Assembly: GCF_024399415.1 (NCBI RefSeq)
Contig: NZ_CP029257.1
Location: forward strand, 1,635,501-1,699,500
From: Streptococcus oralis
Lineage (GTDB): Bacteria > Bacillota > Bacilli > Lactobacillales > Streptococcaceae
DNA length: 64,000 bases
Direction of reading: 5' to 3'
Shown here: positions 1-11,025 of the stretch, piece after piece
Layout: every line of letters begins with the position of its first letter
How positions within the stretch are numbered: position 1 is the first letter of the stretch
Made by a program: the position numbers and the translations under genes
Notes under the pieces: generated by a model
What the model saw: the letters and a program-made list of their open reading frames with translations, nothing else
The model's database searches: none
What the model was told of the DNA's origin: nothing

Positions 1-1497
1 GCTGAAGAAGGCATTCGCAGTCACTTGGTTCGTATCCTTGAAAAAGAAAAGCAGAAAAATCAGGATCTAGAAACCATTCAAAAGCATATCGCTACTGTCG
101 AGCAAGAACTGGGGATTGAGTACGATAGGATCCAAAAACAGGCTATTTGTGACGCTATCCAGAACAAGGTCTTTATCCTAACAGGCGGACCTGGTACTGG
201 TAAGACGACTGTTATCAATGGGATTATCGCTGTTTATGCCCTTTTAGAAGGGCTTGATCTCAGGAAAAAAAGCAACCTGCCTATCCTTCTTGCTGCTCCA
301 ACTGGTCGAGCGGCTCGGCGCATGAATGAATTGACAGGTTTACCTAGCGCGACCATACACCGTCATTTGGGGATGACGGGAGACGATGATACCAGTCATC
401 TAGAAGATTATCTGGATGCCGACTTCATCATCGTGGATGAGTTTTCTATGGTGGATACTTGGCTAGCTAACCAACTCTTCTCCAATATCTCCTCTAACAG
501 TAAAATCCTCATCGTGGGGGATAGTGACCAGTTGCCTTCTGTCAGTCCTGGACAAGTCCTTGCAGACCTGCTCCAGATACCCCTGATACCTCAGACGCGC
601 TTGGAACGGATTTACCGTCAGAGTGAAGAATCAACTATCGTCACCTTGGCTAGTCAGATTCGACAAGGCATCTTGCCAGCCGACTTTACCCAGAAAAAAG
701 CTGACCGCTCCTACTTTGAAATCGCTAATGGCTATATACCAGCTACCATTGAGAAAATTCTTGGTGCTGCCCTCAGAAGTGGCATTCCGGCTCGCGATAT
801 TCAGGTGCTAGCACCTATGTATCGAGGAACTGCTGGTATTGATGCCATCAACCAACTCATGCAAGACCTGCTCAATCCTCAGCAAAAGGGGCAAGTTAGC
901 TTTGAAGCAACTCAGTGTCACTATCGAACGGGGGACAAGGTTATTCACCTAGTCAACGACGCTGAAGTCAATGTCTTTAATGGAGACCTAGGCTACATCA
1001 CAGACCTGATTCCTGGAAAATACACCGAGTCCAAACAAGACGAGATTGTCATTGATTTTGACGGCAATGAGGTCATCTATCCACGCAACGAATGGTACAA
1101 GATTCGACTAGCCTATGCCATGAGCATCCATAAGTCTCAGGGAAGTGAGTTTCCTGTTGTCATCCTACCCATCACCAGTGCTAGCAAGCGCATGCTGGAG
1201 CGAAATCTCATCTACACAGCCATTACACGCGCCAAAAGCAAACTTATCTTACTAGGTGAATTACAGGCTTTCGACTATGCAGTCAAGCATATCGGGACTG
1301 CCCGCAAGACCTATCTGATTGAGCGTTTCAGTGATTTAATTGAAACTAATATTGAAGAAAGTAAACAGGCCTTCTCTGAAACTGCCACACCAAGTGACTC
1401 TGAACAATCCTACATCCTCACCGAAGAAAACTGGTCTAGTATTCCAGCCATGATTGGGATTACAGATGCAGACCTCAAAGAGATTTTTGGAAAATAG
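1..1497 (+). CDS. recD2: ATP-dependent RecD2-like DNA helicase, C-terminal part (5' end outside window)
   Basis: The reading frame is open from the first base, so the true start lies upstream of the window. The visible 498 residues are the motor part of a RecD2/RecD-like superfamily 1B 5'-3' helicase. A Walker A motif (GGPGTGKTT) lies about 60 residues in, a DEF-type Walker B follows (IIVDEFSMVD), then a GDSDQLPSV motif III and a C-terminal UvrD-like block (AMSIHKSQGSEFP, YTAITRAK). Full-length family members are near 780-800 residues, so roughly 290 N-terminal residues are missing. RecD2 acts in DNA repair and replication-fork maintenance in firmicutes that have AddAB rather than RecBCD. The neighbouring convergent trigger-factor gene is the same neighbour as in pneumococcus. 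Family assignment is firm; the symbol follows RecD2 usage. Confidence 0.9.
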   Translation, partial: AEEGIRSHLVRILEKEKQKNQDLETIQKHIATVEQELGIEYDRIQKQAICDAIQNKVFILTGGPGTGKTTVINGIIAVYALLEGLDLRKKSNLPILLAAPTGRAARRMNELTGLPSATIHRHLGMTGDDDTSHLEDYLDADFIIVDEFSMVDTWLANQLFSNISSNSKILIVGDSDQLPSVSPGQVLADLLQIPLIPQTRLERIYRQSEESTIVTLASQIRQGILPADFTQKKADRSYFEIANGYIPATIEKILGAALRSGIPARDIQVLAPMYRGTAGIDAINQLMQDLLNPQQKGQVSFEATQCHYRTGDKVIHLVNDAEVNVFNGDLGYITDLIPGKYTESKQDEIVIDFDGNEVIYPRNEWYKIRLAYAMSIHKSQGSEFPVVILPITSASKRMLERNLIYTAITRAKSKLILLGELQAFDYAVKHIGTARKTYLIERFSDLIETNIEESKQAFSETATPSDSEQSYILTEENWSSIPAMIGITDADLKEIFGK

Positions 1498-1506
1498 TGC
1501 AACAGA

Positions 1507-1532
1507 AAACCCACCTAGTCAGGTGGGCTTTT
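1507..1532. terminator. Bidirectional Rho-independent terminator between recD2 and tig
   Basis: A 7-bp stem (CCCACCT / AGGTGGG) with a 4-base loop is flanked by an A run on the left and a T run on the right. It can therefore stop transcription of both convergent genes. Confidence 0.85.
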
Positions 1533-1544
1533 TCTCTTTTAAGA

Positions 1545-2828
1545 TTATTTAACTGTTGCAGTGCTTGTGATCAATTCAACAGCTTTTTTGATAGTGATAT
1601 CGTGTTTCAACATGTCAGCTGAAAGCAAGTTTTGTACTTGTGCAACTTCCATGTTGTAGTCTGCTGCCAATTGCTCGATTTCTTTTTGGATTTCTTCTTC
1701 TGAAGCGTCAAATCCTTCAGCCTTGGCAACTGCTTCGATAACAAGGTTAGTCTTCGTACGTGACTCAGCTTCTGCTTCGTATTGTTTGTGAAGGTCTTCT
1801 TGAGTAGTTCCTGTGATTTGGAAGTACATGTCAGGGTTGATACCTTGGCGTTGCAAGTTTCCAAGGAATTCATTTACTGAACGGTGAACTTCTTCATGGA
1901 TCATTTCTTCTGGAAGTTCTACGATTTCAGCATTTTCTACAGCTTTATCGATTGCTGCACCTTCAACGGCATCTTTGTAAGCTTCTTCTTTCGCAGCAGT
2001 CAATTCTTTGCGGTATTTTTCTTTCAATTCGTCAAGAGTTTCCACTTCTTCGTCGATATCTTTTGCAAGTTCATCATCAAGAGCTGGAACTTCTTTAGCT
2101 TTTACTTCGTGGATAGTTGTTACGAATTTAGCTTCTTTACCTGCAAGGTCTTCTGCTTGGTAGTCTTCTGGGAATGTTACGATAACATCAACAGTTTCGC
2201 CAGCTGAGTGACCTACCAATTGGTCTTCGAAACCAGGGATGAATTGACCTGATCCAAGTCCAAGTGAGAAGTTTTCACCTTTTCCACCGTCAAATTCAAC
2301 ACCATCGATAGAACCAACGAAGTCAATCACAACAGTGTCGCCATTTTCAGCAGCGCCTTCTTTGATAACCAATTCAGCCAAGTTGTTGCGTTCGCGTTCG
2401 ATACGTTCTTCAACGTCAGCGTCAGTTACTTCTTTTTCTACATCTACTGATACTTCAAGGTTTTTGTAGTCGCCCAATTTTACTTCAGGTTTTGTCACGA
2501 CTTCAGCTGTGATAACCCAGTCTTGACCTTTTTCCATTGAAGTCACGTCAATTTTTGGTTGAGCAACCACTTCAAGACCAGCTTCTTTTACTGCAGCTTC
2601 ATAAGCGTTTGGCAAAAGTGCGTTCATTGCATCTTGATAAAGAGCTTCTTCACCAAATTTTTGGTCGAAGATAGGGCGTGGAAGGTGACCTTTACGGAAA
2701 CCAGGAACGTTAAGAGTTTTCTTTACTGAGTTAAATACACGGTCCAATTCTGGTTTGATTTGGTCTTGAGAGATAGTGAAAGTCAAGACACCACGGTTTG
2801 TTTCTTTGTTTTCAAATGATACAGACAT
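1545..2828 (-). CDS. tig: Trigger factor, ribosome-associated chaperone / peptidyl-prolyl isomerase
   Basis: The 427-residue protein is the usual streptococcal trigger-factor length. The N-terminal ribosome-binding domain carries the signature [10 protein letters not shown] (residues about 44-53). It is followed by an FKBP-type isomerase domain (about 150-245, with [14 protein letters not shown] and the [15 protein letters not shown] block) and a helical C-terminal chaperone domain. Trigger factor binds at the ribosomal exit tunnel and shields nascent chains; in streptococci it also influences secretion and stress tolerance. The start ATG follows AAGGAGAAATGACAGA. The gene is single, with its own promoter (TTGAAA, 18 bp, TATAAT) directly upstream and the shared bidirectional terminator downstream. 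Confidence 0.97.
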   Translation of the reverse strand: MSVSFENKETNRGVLTFTISQDQIKPELDRVFNSVKKTLNVPGFRKGHLPRPIFDQKFGEEALYQDAMNALLPNAYEAAVKEAGLEVVAQPKIDVTSMEKGQDWVITAEVVTKPEVKLGDYKNLEVSVDVEKEVTDADVEERIERERNNLAELVIKEGAAENGDTVVIDFVGSIDGVEFDGGKGENFSLGLGSGQFIPGFEDQLVGHSAGETVDVIVTFPEDYQAEDLAGKEAKFVTTIHEVKAKEVPALDDELAKDIDEEVETLDELKEKYRKELTAAKEEAYKDAVEGAAIDKAVENAEIVELPEEMIHEEVHRSVNEFLGNLQRQGINPDMYFQITGTTQEDLHKQYEAEAESRTKTNLVIEAVAKAEGFDASEEEIQKEIEQLAADYNMEVAQVQNLLSADMLKHDITIKKAVELITSTATVK

Positions 2829-2863
2829 TCTGTCATTTCTCCTTAAAATTTTTAATACAGTCC

Positions 2864-2893
2864 ATTATACCATATAATAGCGACTTTTTTCAA
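2864..2893 (-). promoter_or_regulatory. Sigma-A promoter of tig
   Basis: On the minus strand, TTGAAA (2888-2893) is followed after 18 bp by TATAAT (2864-2869), about 35 bases before the tig start codon. Confidence 0.65.
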
Positions 2894-2918
2894 GTAATGA
2901 ATGCGCTTTTCAATAGTG

Positions 2919-3575
2919 CTAGAGGTACTTGCTCGCTTCCTTGATACTAAGTTCAGCCATTCGTTTCTTATTTTTCTCAATAAAACGTGCTACCCATTCG
3001 GGATTGGTTTTAGAGTAGTCTCTTAGAGCCCAGCCGATGGCTTTGTTGATAAAAAATTCTGTCTGGTCCAGATTGTTGACCAGGATCTTTTCCATCAGTT
3101 GGACATTTGTTTTCTCTTTCCTTAACAACTGGTGGTCAATAGCGACTCGTCTCAGCCAGATATTATCTGATAGGCTCCATTTTAAAATCACTTCTTCAAG
3201 TTCCGGATAGTCGGCTACCAAACTTCCTACTACTCGATCTAAGATATCTACCGTGTCCCACCAGGACTTGGTCACGACCAGACGCTCAAGTTTAGGCAAA
3301 TCGTCCTTCGTTAGATAAGACTGCATGGCTTTCAAATAGTTGGCAGCCACATACTGGTATTCTCTAGGCTCCTTTTCCCAGCAGATATCTACAAAATCCC
3401 AATCGATCATCTTTGTTTTTTTCGCGCTTGGAAAGTATTTTCTATAAAGCGCATTTCTTTCAGGACCTTCAATACCTAAAAAGGGAAATTGATGACGCAT
3501 ATAGGCTTCCATGGGGCCTGCCTTTTTCGGATCTTTTGCTGCTTCTAGCTCCTCAAGTAAATCTACAAGACTCAT
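2919..3575 (-). CDS. DNA alkylation repair protein, AlkD/AlkC-like HEAT-repeat glycosylase
   Basis: A 218-residue all-helical protein matching the DNA alkylation repair family (PF08713). It contains the characteristic KSWWDTVD and LWLRRVAID-like segments (here NIWLRRVAIDHQLL) and FINKAIGWALRDYSK toward the C-terminus. Family members use HEAT-like repeats to excise bulky or cationic alkylated bases such as 3-methyladenine and 7-methylguanine. The ATG directly follows the liaR stop codon (TAG ATG), with AGGAG nine bases upstream inside liaR. It is therefore translationally coupled to and cotranscribed with the LiaFSR operon, which suggests induction under envelope stress. No signal or membrane segment is seen. 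AlkD versus another subfamily is not settled. Confidence 0.85.
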   Translation of the reverse strand: MSLVDLLEELEAAKDPKKAGPMEAYMRHQFPFLGIEGPERNALYRKYFPSAKKTKMIDWDFVDICWEKEPREYQYVAANYLKAMQSYLTKDDLPKLERLVVTKSWWDTVDILDRVVGSLVADYPELEEVILKWSLSDNIWLRRVAIDHQLLRKEKTNVQLMEKILVNNLDQTEFFINKAIGWALRDYSKTNPEWVARFIEKNKKRMAELSIKEASKYL

Positions 3576-4208
3576 CTAAAAGTTCTCCTGCCCAACCAAG
3601 TGGTGCTGAAAGGCATAGACCGCAGCCTGGGTGCGATCACTGACCTCAAGCTTGGCTAGGATGTTGGACACGTGGGTCTTGACCGTCTTGAGAGAGATGA
3701 AGAGTTCATCTGCAATGCGTTGATTTTCGTAGCCCTTAGCGATGAGTTGGAGCACGTCTCGCTCACGCGCAGTCAGCTCCTCATGAAGCTCCATATGATT
3801 ACGGTGGTATTCGACCTTCTTGCTGACCTCTTGTTCAATAGCAAGCTCTCCAGCAGCCACCTTGCGGACGGCATGAAGCAGTTCGTCTGCACTAGAAGTC
3901 TTGAGCATATAACCTTTGGCACCCGCATTCAAGACCGGCATAATTTTTTCATTGTCCAAGTAAGAGGTGACAATTAATATCTTGGCTTCAGGCCATTCTT
4001 TGAGGATGGCCAAGGTCGCGTCAATCCCATTCATCTCAGGCATGACGATATCCATGACAATGACATCTGGACGCAGTTTCAAGGCCAAGGAAATCCCTTG
4101 AATACCGTTGGCCGCCTCGCCCACAACTTCTACATCATCTTGGAGGTCAAAGTAGCTTTTCAAGCCCAATCGGACCATTTCATGGTCATCTACCAGTAAA
4201 ATTTTCAT
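3576..4208 (-). CDS. liaR: LiaR-type (VraR/NarL family) response regulator
   Basis: A 210-residue two-domain regulator. The receiver has the acidic pocket VDDHE at the N-terminus, phospho-acceptor D53 (VIVMDIVMPEMNG) and a conserved lysine in the KGYMLK segment. The C-terminal LuxR/NarL helix-turn-helix spans about 145-205 (ELTARERDVLQLIAKG, SLKTVKTHVSNILAKL). It is the cytoplasmic output of the cell-envelope stress system LiaFSR (TCS03 in pneumococcus), which responds to wall-active antibiotics and lipid II perturbation. It lies 10 bases downstream of the histidine-kinase gene and is followed without a gap by the alkylation-repair gene. Confidence 0.93.
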   Translation of the reverse strand: MKILLVDDHEMVRLGLKSYFDLQDDVEVVGEAANGIQGISLALKLRPDVIVMDIVMPEMNGIDATLAILKEWPEAKILIVTSYLDNEKIMPVLNAGAKGYMLKTSSADELLHAVRKVAAGELAIEQEVSKKVEYHRNHMELHEELTARERDVLQLIAKGYENQRIADELFISLKTVKTHVSNILAKLEVSDRTQAAVYAFQHHLVGQENF

Positions 4209-4218
4209 CTCTACTCCT

Positions 4219-5217
4219 TTATGATTCCTTGTCTAGCAGGGGAATACGGATATCAACCGCCAGTCCTTGCTTTGGAGCTGTCAAAAGTTGAACCGTTCCT
4301 GCCATATCTTCGACCCGCTCCTTGATATTTCGCAGTCCATAACTCAAGTCGTCTAAACTCCCTAACTGGAATCCAATCCCATTGTCCACCACCTTCAGCT
4401 GCAATTCAACATCTGTCTGATAGAGGTAGACATCTAGGCAAGATGCCTGAGCATGGCGAAGGGTATTGCTGATCAACTCCTGAAGAATACGGAAGATATG
4501 TTCTTCAATCTTCTTGGGCAATGTAGACACATTCTGCTTGAGACTAACCTTGAGATCACTCTTGTCCTCAAGCTCTTTTAAGAGGATTTGAATCCCCTCA
4601 ACCAAACTCTTCTCTTCCAACTCAACAGGTCGCAAATGTAGGAGCAAGACCCGCAAATCTTTCTGGGCTGTTTCGAGGATGGCTGCGACGCTTTGCAACT
4701 GGGTCTGCATCTTTTCTCTATCCAGCTTCAAAGCCTGCTGACTGACACCTGATAAAATCATATGGGCCGCAAACAACTCCTGACTAACCGTATCGTGCAA
4801 GTCACGTGCTATCCGCTTCCGTTCTTTCTCGATGATTGCTTCTTCCTTGACCAGGCTTTGATTTTCAGCCTTTTGAACAGCCTCTGTCAAGAGGTTGAGC
4901 TTGCCAGACAAGGACTTAAAACTGGCATCCAAGTCTGGATCTGCAAAGGCAACCACCTCTTTTCCTGCTAACAGTCGCTTGAGATTGACTTGCATTTTTC
5001 TGCGAGAGACTTCTTCTATCACGCGCCAAAAGAGGACAAAAAAGAAGGTCATGGAAAGGCTAAAGACCAAGACTAAGAAGATTAACTTTTCTGTTTTCTC
5101 GATATCCTGTAGCAAATAGGACCAGTCTAGTTCAAAAATATCAAGTAAACTATTAGCCAAAAAGAGGATAAAGAGGAAAGAAGTCAGACCGATTAACAGA
5201 TAAGATTGCTTTTTCAT
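4219..5217 (-). CDS. liaS: LiaS-type sensor histidine kinase
   Basis: A 332-residue membrane kinase. Two N-terminal transmembrane helices (about 5-25 and 43-66) with only a short outside loop make it an intramembrane-sensing kinase. A HAMP/coiled-coil-like segment precedes the HisKA_3 dimerisation domain with the phospho-acceptor H141 in ARDLHDTVSQELF. The HATPase domain carries NTLRHAQA and DNGIGF boxes (about 240-325). It phosphorylates the downstream LiaR-type regulator and is held inactive by LiaF in related systems. Its ATG overlaps the liaF stop codon by four bases, so the two are translationally coupled. Confidence 0.93.
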   Translation of the reverse strand: MKKQSYLLIGLTSFLFILFLANSLLDIFELDWSYLLQDIEKTEKLIFLVLVFSLSMTFFFVLFWRVIEEVSRRKMQVNLKRLLAGKEVVAFADPDLDASFKSLSGKLNLLTEAVQKAENQSLVKEEAIIEKERKRIARDLHDTVSQELFAAHMILSGVSQQALKLDREKMQTQLQSVAAILETAQKDLRVLLLHLRPVELEEKSLVEGIQILLKELEDKSDLKVSLKQNVSTLPKKIEEHIFRILQELISNTLRHAQASCLDVYLYQTDVELQLKVVDNGIGFQLGSLDDLSYGLRNIKERVEDMAGTVQLLTAPKQGLAVDIRIPLLDKES

Positions 5218-5912
5218 CCTCTGACCACCTCCACATCGCCAACCATAGTAGTTAGGAAAATCTTGACGCTCTTGTTACTCTTGAGGTAGTCTCTGGTTTC
5301 CTGATGATAGTGTTCATTACGGAGGGCTCGCTTAGGTTGATGAAGGAAGGTTAAATCTCCATAAAGACAGTTAACACTGAGGCTGATTTCCACATCTACG
5401 GGCAAGATAATCCTAGTCGTTCCGACCATCTTTCTAAGGATAATGACATTGTCATGATTGGTTAGGATAACTCTTTCCAAATGAATGGTGTCCTTACCCA
5501 TGAGGCGAAAGAGGTTGATATCGTCAAATTGACATGTCTGGTGACTAGAGAAATGATGGAGATTGCTAAACCAAGGATTGTGTTCATTTTTAACCGTTAC
5601 CACCTCTTCAAAGACCAAGTCGGTCTCCTCTCTTTCTTGATTCATCATCGGATAGAGAAGAAAGAGACTATAAATAACTGCCACAAAGATAGCTAATATC
5701 ACAAAGGGATTGAGCATGACGATGAAAAAGAAAAGAATAGTCGCTACAAGGAGAAAGACGTTGTTGCCCTCTTTACCTGAATAATAGCGCAGCAAGAGCA
5801 TAAAGAGAAATAAAATCAGCAGAAAACGCGAAAAATGCTCTGATACCATCAAAATCAGAGCCCCCGTCAACAGACAGGCTTCAATAAATAAAAAGATTTG
5901 AAATTTTTTCAT
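5214..5912 (-). CDS. liaF: LiaF-like membrane repressor of the LiaSR system
   Basis: A 232-residue protein with about four hydrophobic helices in the first 95 residues and a C-terminal beta-rich DUF2154/toast-rack domain (about 120-232, containing the VILRKMVGTTRIILPVDVE segment). In Bacillus and streptococci LiaF sits in the membrane and restrains the LiaS kinase until envelope damage occurs. It is the first gene of liaF-liaS-liaR-alkD. The ATG is preceded by GGGAGAGGATGCAGCT. A candidate promoter and a short palindrome lie immediately upstream. Confidence 0.9.
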   Translation of the reverse strand: MKKFQIFLFIEACLLTGALILMVSEHFSRFLLILFLFMLLLRYYSGKEGNNVFLLVATILFFFIVMLNPFVILAIFVAVIYSLFLLYPMMNQEREETDLVFEEVVTVKNEHNPWFSNLHHFSSHQTCQFDDINLFRLMGKDTIHLERVILTNHDNVIILRKMVGTTRIILPVDVEISLSVNCLYGDLTFLHQPKRALRNEHYHQETRDYLKSNKSVKIFLTTMVGDVEVVRG

Positions 5913-5934
5913 AGCTGCATCCTCTCCCTTCTAT

Positions 5935-5970
5935 TTTATCACAATTCAAAAAAGTCACCTCGGTCTGAGG
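5935..5970 (-). promoter_or_regulatory. Candidate liaF promoter with upstream palindrome (possible LiaR operator)
   Basis: On the minus strand a TAAAAT -10-like hexamer with a GTGACT -35-like box about 15 bp upstream lies just before the liaF ribosome-binding site. An inverted repeat CCTCAGACCGAGG (5958-5970) abuts the -35. The position suits an activator such as LiaR, which autoregulates its operon in related bacteria. The operator role is inferred. Confidence 0.4.
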
Positions 5971-6046
5971 ATGGATAAAGGAGATAGGACAGAAATCGCT
6001 CCAACAAACTAGGTTCTTTCAGCCCACCACAGTTGACAAAAGGCTA

Positions 6047-6075
6047 CAAAAAAGGGCGGGATTCTTGTCCCAACC
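6047..6075 (-). terminator. Terminator after fni (mevalonate operon)
   Basis: A GC-rich hairpin (GGTTGGGA / TCCCGCC with one G-T pair and a bulge), followed on the minus strand by a T run, lies directly after the fni stop codon. Confidence 0.7.
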
Positions 6076-6078
6076 TCT

Positions 6079-8057
<1,979 letters not shown>

Positions 8058-8071
<14 letters not shown>

Positions 8072-9011
8072 CTTGGCTCAAATCCTTTGTTTTTGACACA
8101 ATCAAGCGGTAACGTTGACCAAAGACTTCTGACAAATGCTCCAAGTCTTTCTCCTGACAGAGAACCTTGACATTGGGGCCAGCATCCATGGTAAAGTAAC
8201 AGGCTTCCCCTTGCTCACGAAGTTGACGGACAAAGTCCATGGCCTCATAAGTCGCATCCGTCAGATATGAAAAGGCTGGACTAGCAGTTTTGGTCGTAGC
8301 GTGCATGGCTAGGGCATTTTTCTCAGTCAATTCCCCAACTTTGGTAAAGTCATTTTCCTTGAGATAAAGCAGCATATCTTGATAATCTTTCTCAGACTGA
8401 CGCACCCAGTCATCAAAGGTCGTCGAGGTTTCCACACAGAGTTTCATCCCATCACGGCTAGAGATTGGTTTTTTCTTGTCCTCTAGCACCAACATGATCA
8501 TGGCTAGTTTCAAGTCTGTCTCTACAGGGTAAATTTCCCCACTATCCTTGTCCCAGGCCCCTAGTGGTCCATAAAAACTCCGAGAAGAAGAGCCTGAGGC
8601 AAACTTAGCCTCCTGCGCCAACTGGCTCCGATTCAAACCAAGCTGAAAATAAGCATTGCAAGCCTTGACCAAGGCGGACAAACCGCTAGAACTGGAGGAT
8701 AAACCCGCTGCAGTCGGCATGTTGTTTTGGGTATCGATACGGACAAAACCCTCACCTGCTGGACGATAGCGGTCGATGATTTTGCTCATCTTGGCATGCT
8801 CCGCCTCATTTTGGAGCTGACCATTGATATAAAAGGCATCCGCCGTCGCATGGGCTTGTAGAGGCGACAAGGTCGTCTCTGTATACATATTTTCCAAAGT
8901 CAGAGAGATACTGCTAGTAGCAGGAACCATCTCTTTTTCTTTTTTCTTTCCCCAGTATTTGATAATGGCAATATTTGCGTAGGAACGTACTGTTACAGGC
9001 TTTCGATCCAT
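8058..9011 (-). CDS. mvaD: Diphosphomevalonate decarboxylase
   Basis: A 317-residue GHMP-superfamily enzyme with the decarboxylase signature NIAIIKYWGKK at residues 13-23, the PTAAGLSSSSSGLSAL phosphate loop (about 104-119), GSSSRSFYGP and the C-terminal TMDAGPNVKVLC block. It makes isopentenyl diphosphate from 5-diphosphomevalonate with ATP hydrolysis and CO2 release. The start overlaps the end of mvaK1 by 19 bases. Confidence 0.96.
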
Positions 9012-9871
9012 GTCTGAACAGCTCCTTTCTCTTCTAATCGTTTTGCTAGTTCTTCTGCTTGATCCAGATTGGCTGCCAAGGCGATAATACAGCCTCCTAG
9101 CCCACCACCGCTCATCTTGGCACCCAGAGCTCCGTAGCTAAGAGCCGTTTCAACGAGGGAATCTGCCTCAGGGCTGCTGACACCAATTTCTTTTAAATGT
9201 AAATGCGCTTGACTGAGGATTTGTCCCAGTTTTTCAGCATCTTTTGTTTTTATCGCATCTTCTGCCTGCTGGGTCAATTCTCCCAAGGCATGCAAAAACG
9301 GTAGGGCATCCTTCCCCTTGCTTTGAACTACTTGGATAGCTTCACGAGTGTGACCATACACGCCCGTATCTGCAATGACCAAATAAGCGGATAGATCCAT
9401 CTTAAGCTCTGTAAATCCAAGGTTCTTGATAAAGCGAATAGGCTGGTCACTGAGACAGGTCTTGGCATCCAACCCGCTCGGATTCATATGGGCAATCATC
9501 TCAGCCCGATTGACCAGGATTTCCAGTACATCATGAGGCAGTTCGGCTTGATAGTAGTCAAAAACAGCTCGAATGGCCGCTATGCTGATAGCCGCAGACG
9601 AACCCATCCCTCGTTTTTCAGGGATAGCCGAGTCAATCACACAGCGAATGCAAGCATCCTTGATATTTAGATGCTCAAGCGAGGCATACACCGCCATGGA
9701 CAAGGTATCCTCCTCATAAAGACGCCACGGGCTTTCAGCAGGGACCACCTTGCAGGTCACCTCCACCTCTAAGAGAGGCAGAGAAATAGCTGGATAGCCG
9801 TAGACTACCGCATGCTCTCCTATTAAAATAATCTTACTATGTGCCTGACCGACACCAACTTTTTTTGTCAT
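8993..9871 (-). CDS. mvaK1: Mevalonate kinase
   Basis: A 292-residue GHMP kinase, the first gene of the mevalonate operon. It has GKIILIGEHAVVYG-type N-terminal residues (here HSKIILIGEHAVVYGYPA), the ATP loop PEKRGMGSSAAISIA (about 84-98) and GAKMSGGGLGGCIIAL near the C-terminus. It phosphorylates mevalonate; pneumococcal MvaK1 is feedback-inhibited by diphosphomevalonate. The ATG follows AAGGAAAAC. Upstream, a TATAAT (minus strand, 9938-9943) and a small hairpin in the leader (AGACGG / CCGTCT, 9886-9902) are visible; no clear -35 is seen. Confidence 0.95.
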   Translation of the reverse strand: MTKKVGVGQAHSKIILIGEHAVVYGYPAISLPLLEVEVTCKVVPAESPWRLYEEDTLSMAVYASLEHLNIKDACIRCVIDSAIPEKRGMGSSAAISIAAIRAVFDYYQAELPHDVLEILVNRAEMIAHMNPSGLDAKTCLSDQPIRFIKNLGFTELKMDLSAYLVIADTGVYGHTREAIQVVQSKGKDALPFLHALGELTQQAEDAIKTKDAEKLGQILSQAHLHLKEIGVSSPEADSLVETALSYGALGAKMSGGGLGGCIIALAANLDQAEELAKRLEEKGAVQTWIESL

Positions 9872-9950
9872 GTTTTCCTTTAACCAGACGGAAAGACCGT
9901 CTCATTTCATACAGTAGTATTTTCTCCTATCTATTTTATTATATTTTCAC

Positions 9951-9980
9951 AAAAAAAGCGATTGTTTCCTTCACAATCGC
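9951..9980 (-). terminator. Terminator after the choline-binding protein pair
   Basis: A perfect 8-bp stem GCGATTGT / ACAATCGC with a 7-base loop, followed on the minus strand by seven T residues, starts 9 bases after the stop codon of the 9989-11008 gene. Confidence 0.88.
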
Positions 9981-9988
9981 CTCTTTCA

Positions 9989-11008
9989 TTATTGGACCCA
10001 TTCGCCATTATAGTTGACAAAATAGCCTTCTACGGTCGTATTCACTGCTAAAGCACCTGAGCTGTAAGCATAGTACCATTTGCCATTGACCTGGAACCAA
10101 CCAGTCTTCATATCGCCATTACTTGTATGTAGATAATACCAAGTCGAACCTTCCTGATACCAGCCAGTCGCCATAGATCCTGATGAACGAAGGTAGTACC
10201 ATTTGTTACCAAGGTATTGCCAGCCCATTTTCATATCACCATTTTCAGCATCTAAATAGTACCAAGTGGAGCCTTCCTGATACCAGCCAGTCGCCATAGA
10301 TCCCGATGAGCGGAGGTAGTACCACTTATTGCCAAGTTGTTTCCAACCTGTTTGCATGATGCCAGTTGTTGGATCTAAGTAGTACCACGGAGCAGGTTTG
10401 CTTCTATCAATACCAAAAGTAACATGAAAATCTTGAGTCCAACCCTTAGCAACTTCACCAATTGGTAGTGGATAGTAAGAATCATCACCAGAACTTCCTA
10501 GCTTATTTAAATAATACCAATTACCGTCTTCATAAATCCAACCTGTCTTTACAGCATAACCATTATCAAAATAATAAGTTCTCTTTTCAGGAGATGGAGT
10601 ATATTGTTCACCATATACTTTTCCTGTATTTTCAGATGTTTTTGCCTCTAGTACTTGTTTATCTGTTTGTTCTAGCAAAGCTCCATCTGAGCTAAAATAA
10701 TACCATTTTTGTTGGAGTCCAATTTCATTAATTGGTTGGTTATCTAATAAATTATCACGATAACCTGTTCCAGGAATTTCTAAGTATTGCCATCCAACTA
10801 CCATTTCTCCTTTATCACCAAAATAGTAAGTTTTACCGTCTATTTTATGCCAATAGATTGCTTTATGATCATCTTTTACATAATATTTTCTATTATCCTT
10901 ATCAACAAACTGTCCACCCGTGGTATCTGCAGATACAGTATTTGTCGCTAGCAAACCAAAGAAAAATATTGCTAGTGCGACTTGCATCATTTTTTTCAAA
11001 AGCTTCAT
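9989..11008 (-). CDS. Secreted choline-binding protein (CbpC/CbpJ/CbpF-like), copy 1
   Basis: Start chosen at the MKLLKKMM codon (11006-11008), which has a GGAGGAGATACAA ribosome-binding site, giving 339 residues. An upstream in-frame start would overlap the preceding gene and spoil the signal peptide. Residues 1-28 are a signal peptide ending near TVSADT. The rest is a run of about twelve choline-binding (CW_binding_1) repeats with the GWYQEGSTWYYL / GWKQLGNKWYYL pattern, regular in the C-terminal half and degenerate in the N-terminal half. No catalytic domain is visible. Such proteins attach non-covalently to phosphocholine on teichoic acids. The place beside ritR corresponds to cbpC/cbpJ in pneumococcus; CbpF-type members of this architecture modulate the LytC lysozyme. 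The exact orthologue cannot be named from sequence alone. Confidence 0.88.
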   Translation of the reverse strand: MKLLKKMMQVALAIFFFGLLATNTVSADTTGGQFVDKDNRKYYVKDDHKAIYWHKIDGKTYYFGDKGEMVVGWQYLEIPGTGYRDNLLDNQPINEIGLQQKWYYFSSDGALLEQTDKQVLEAKTSENTGKVYGEQYTPSPEKRTYYFDNGYAVKTGWIYEDGNWYYLNKLGSSGDDSYYPLPIGEVAKGWTQDFHVTFGIDRSKPAPWYYLDPTTGIMQTGWKQLGNKWYYLRSSGSMATGWYQEGSTWYYLDAENGDMKMGWQYLGNKWYYLRSSGSMATGWYQEGSTWYYLHTSNGDMKTGWFQVNGKWYYAYSSGALAVNTTVEGYFVNYNGEWVQ

Positions 11009-11025
11009 TTGTATCTCCTCCAACA

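Noticed and set aside
1884..2207. 107-codon phenylalanine-rich open frame on the plus strand
   Set aside because: Antisense shadow of the glutamate/lysine-rich trigger-factor gene.
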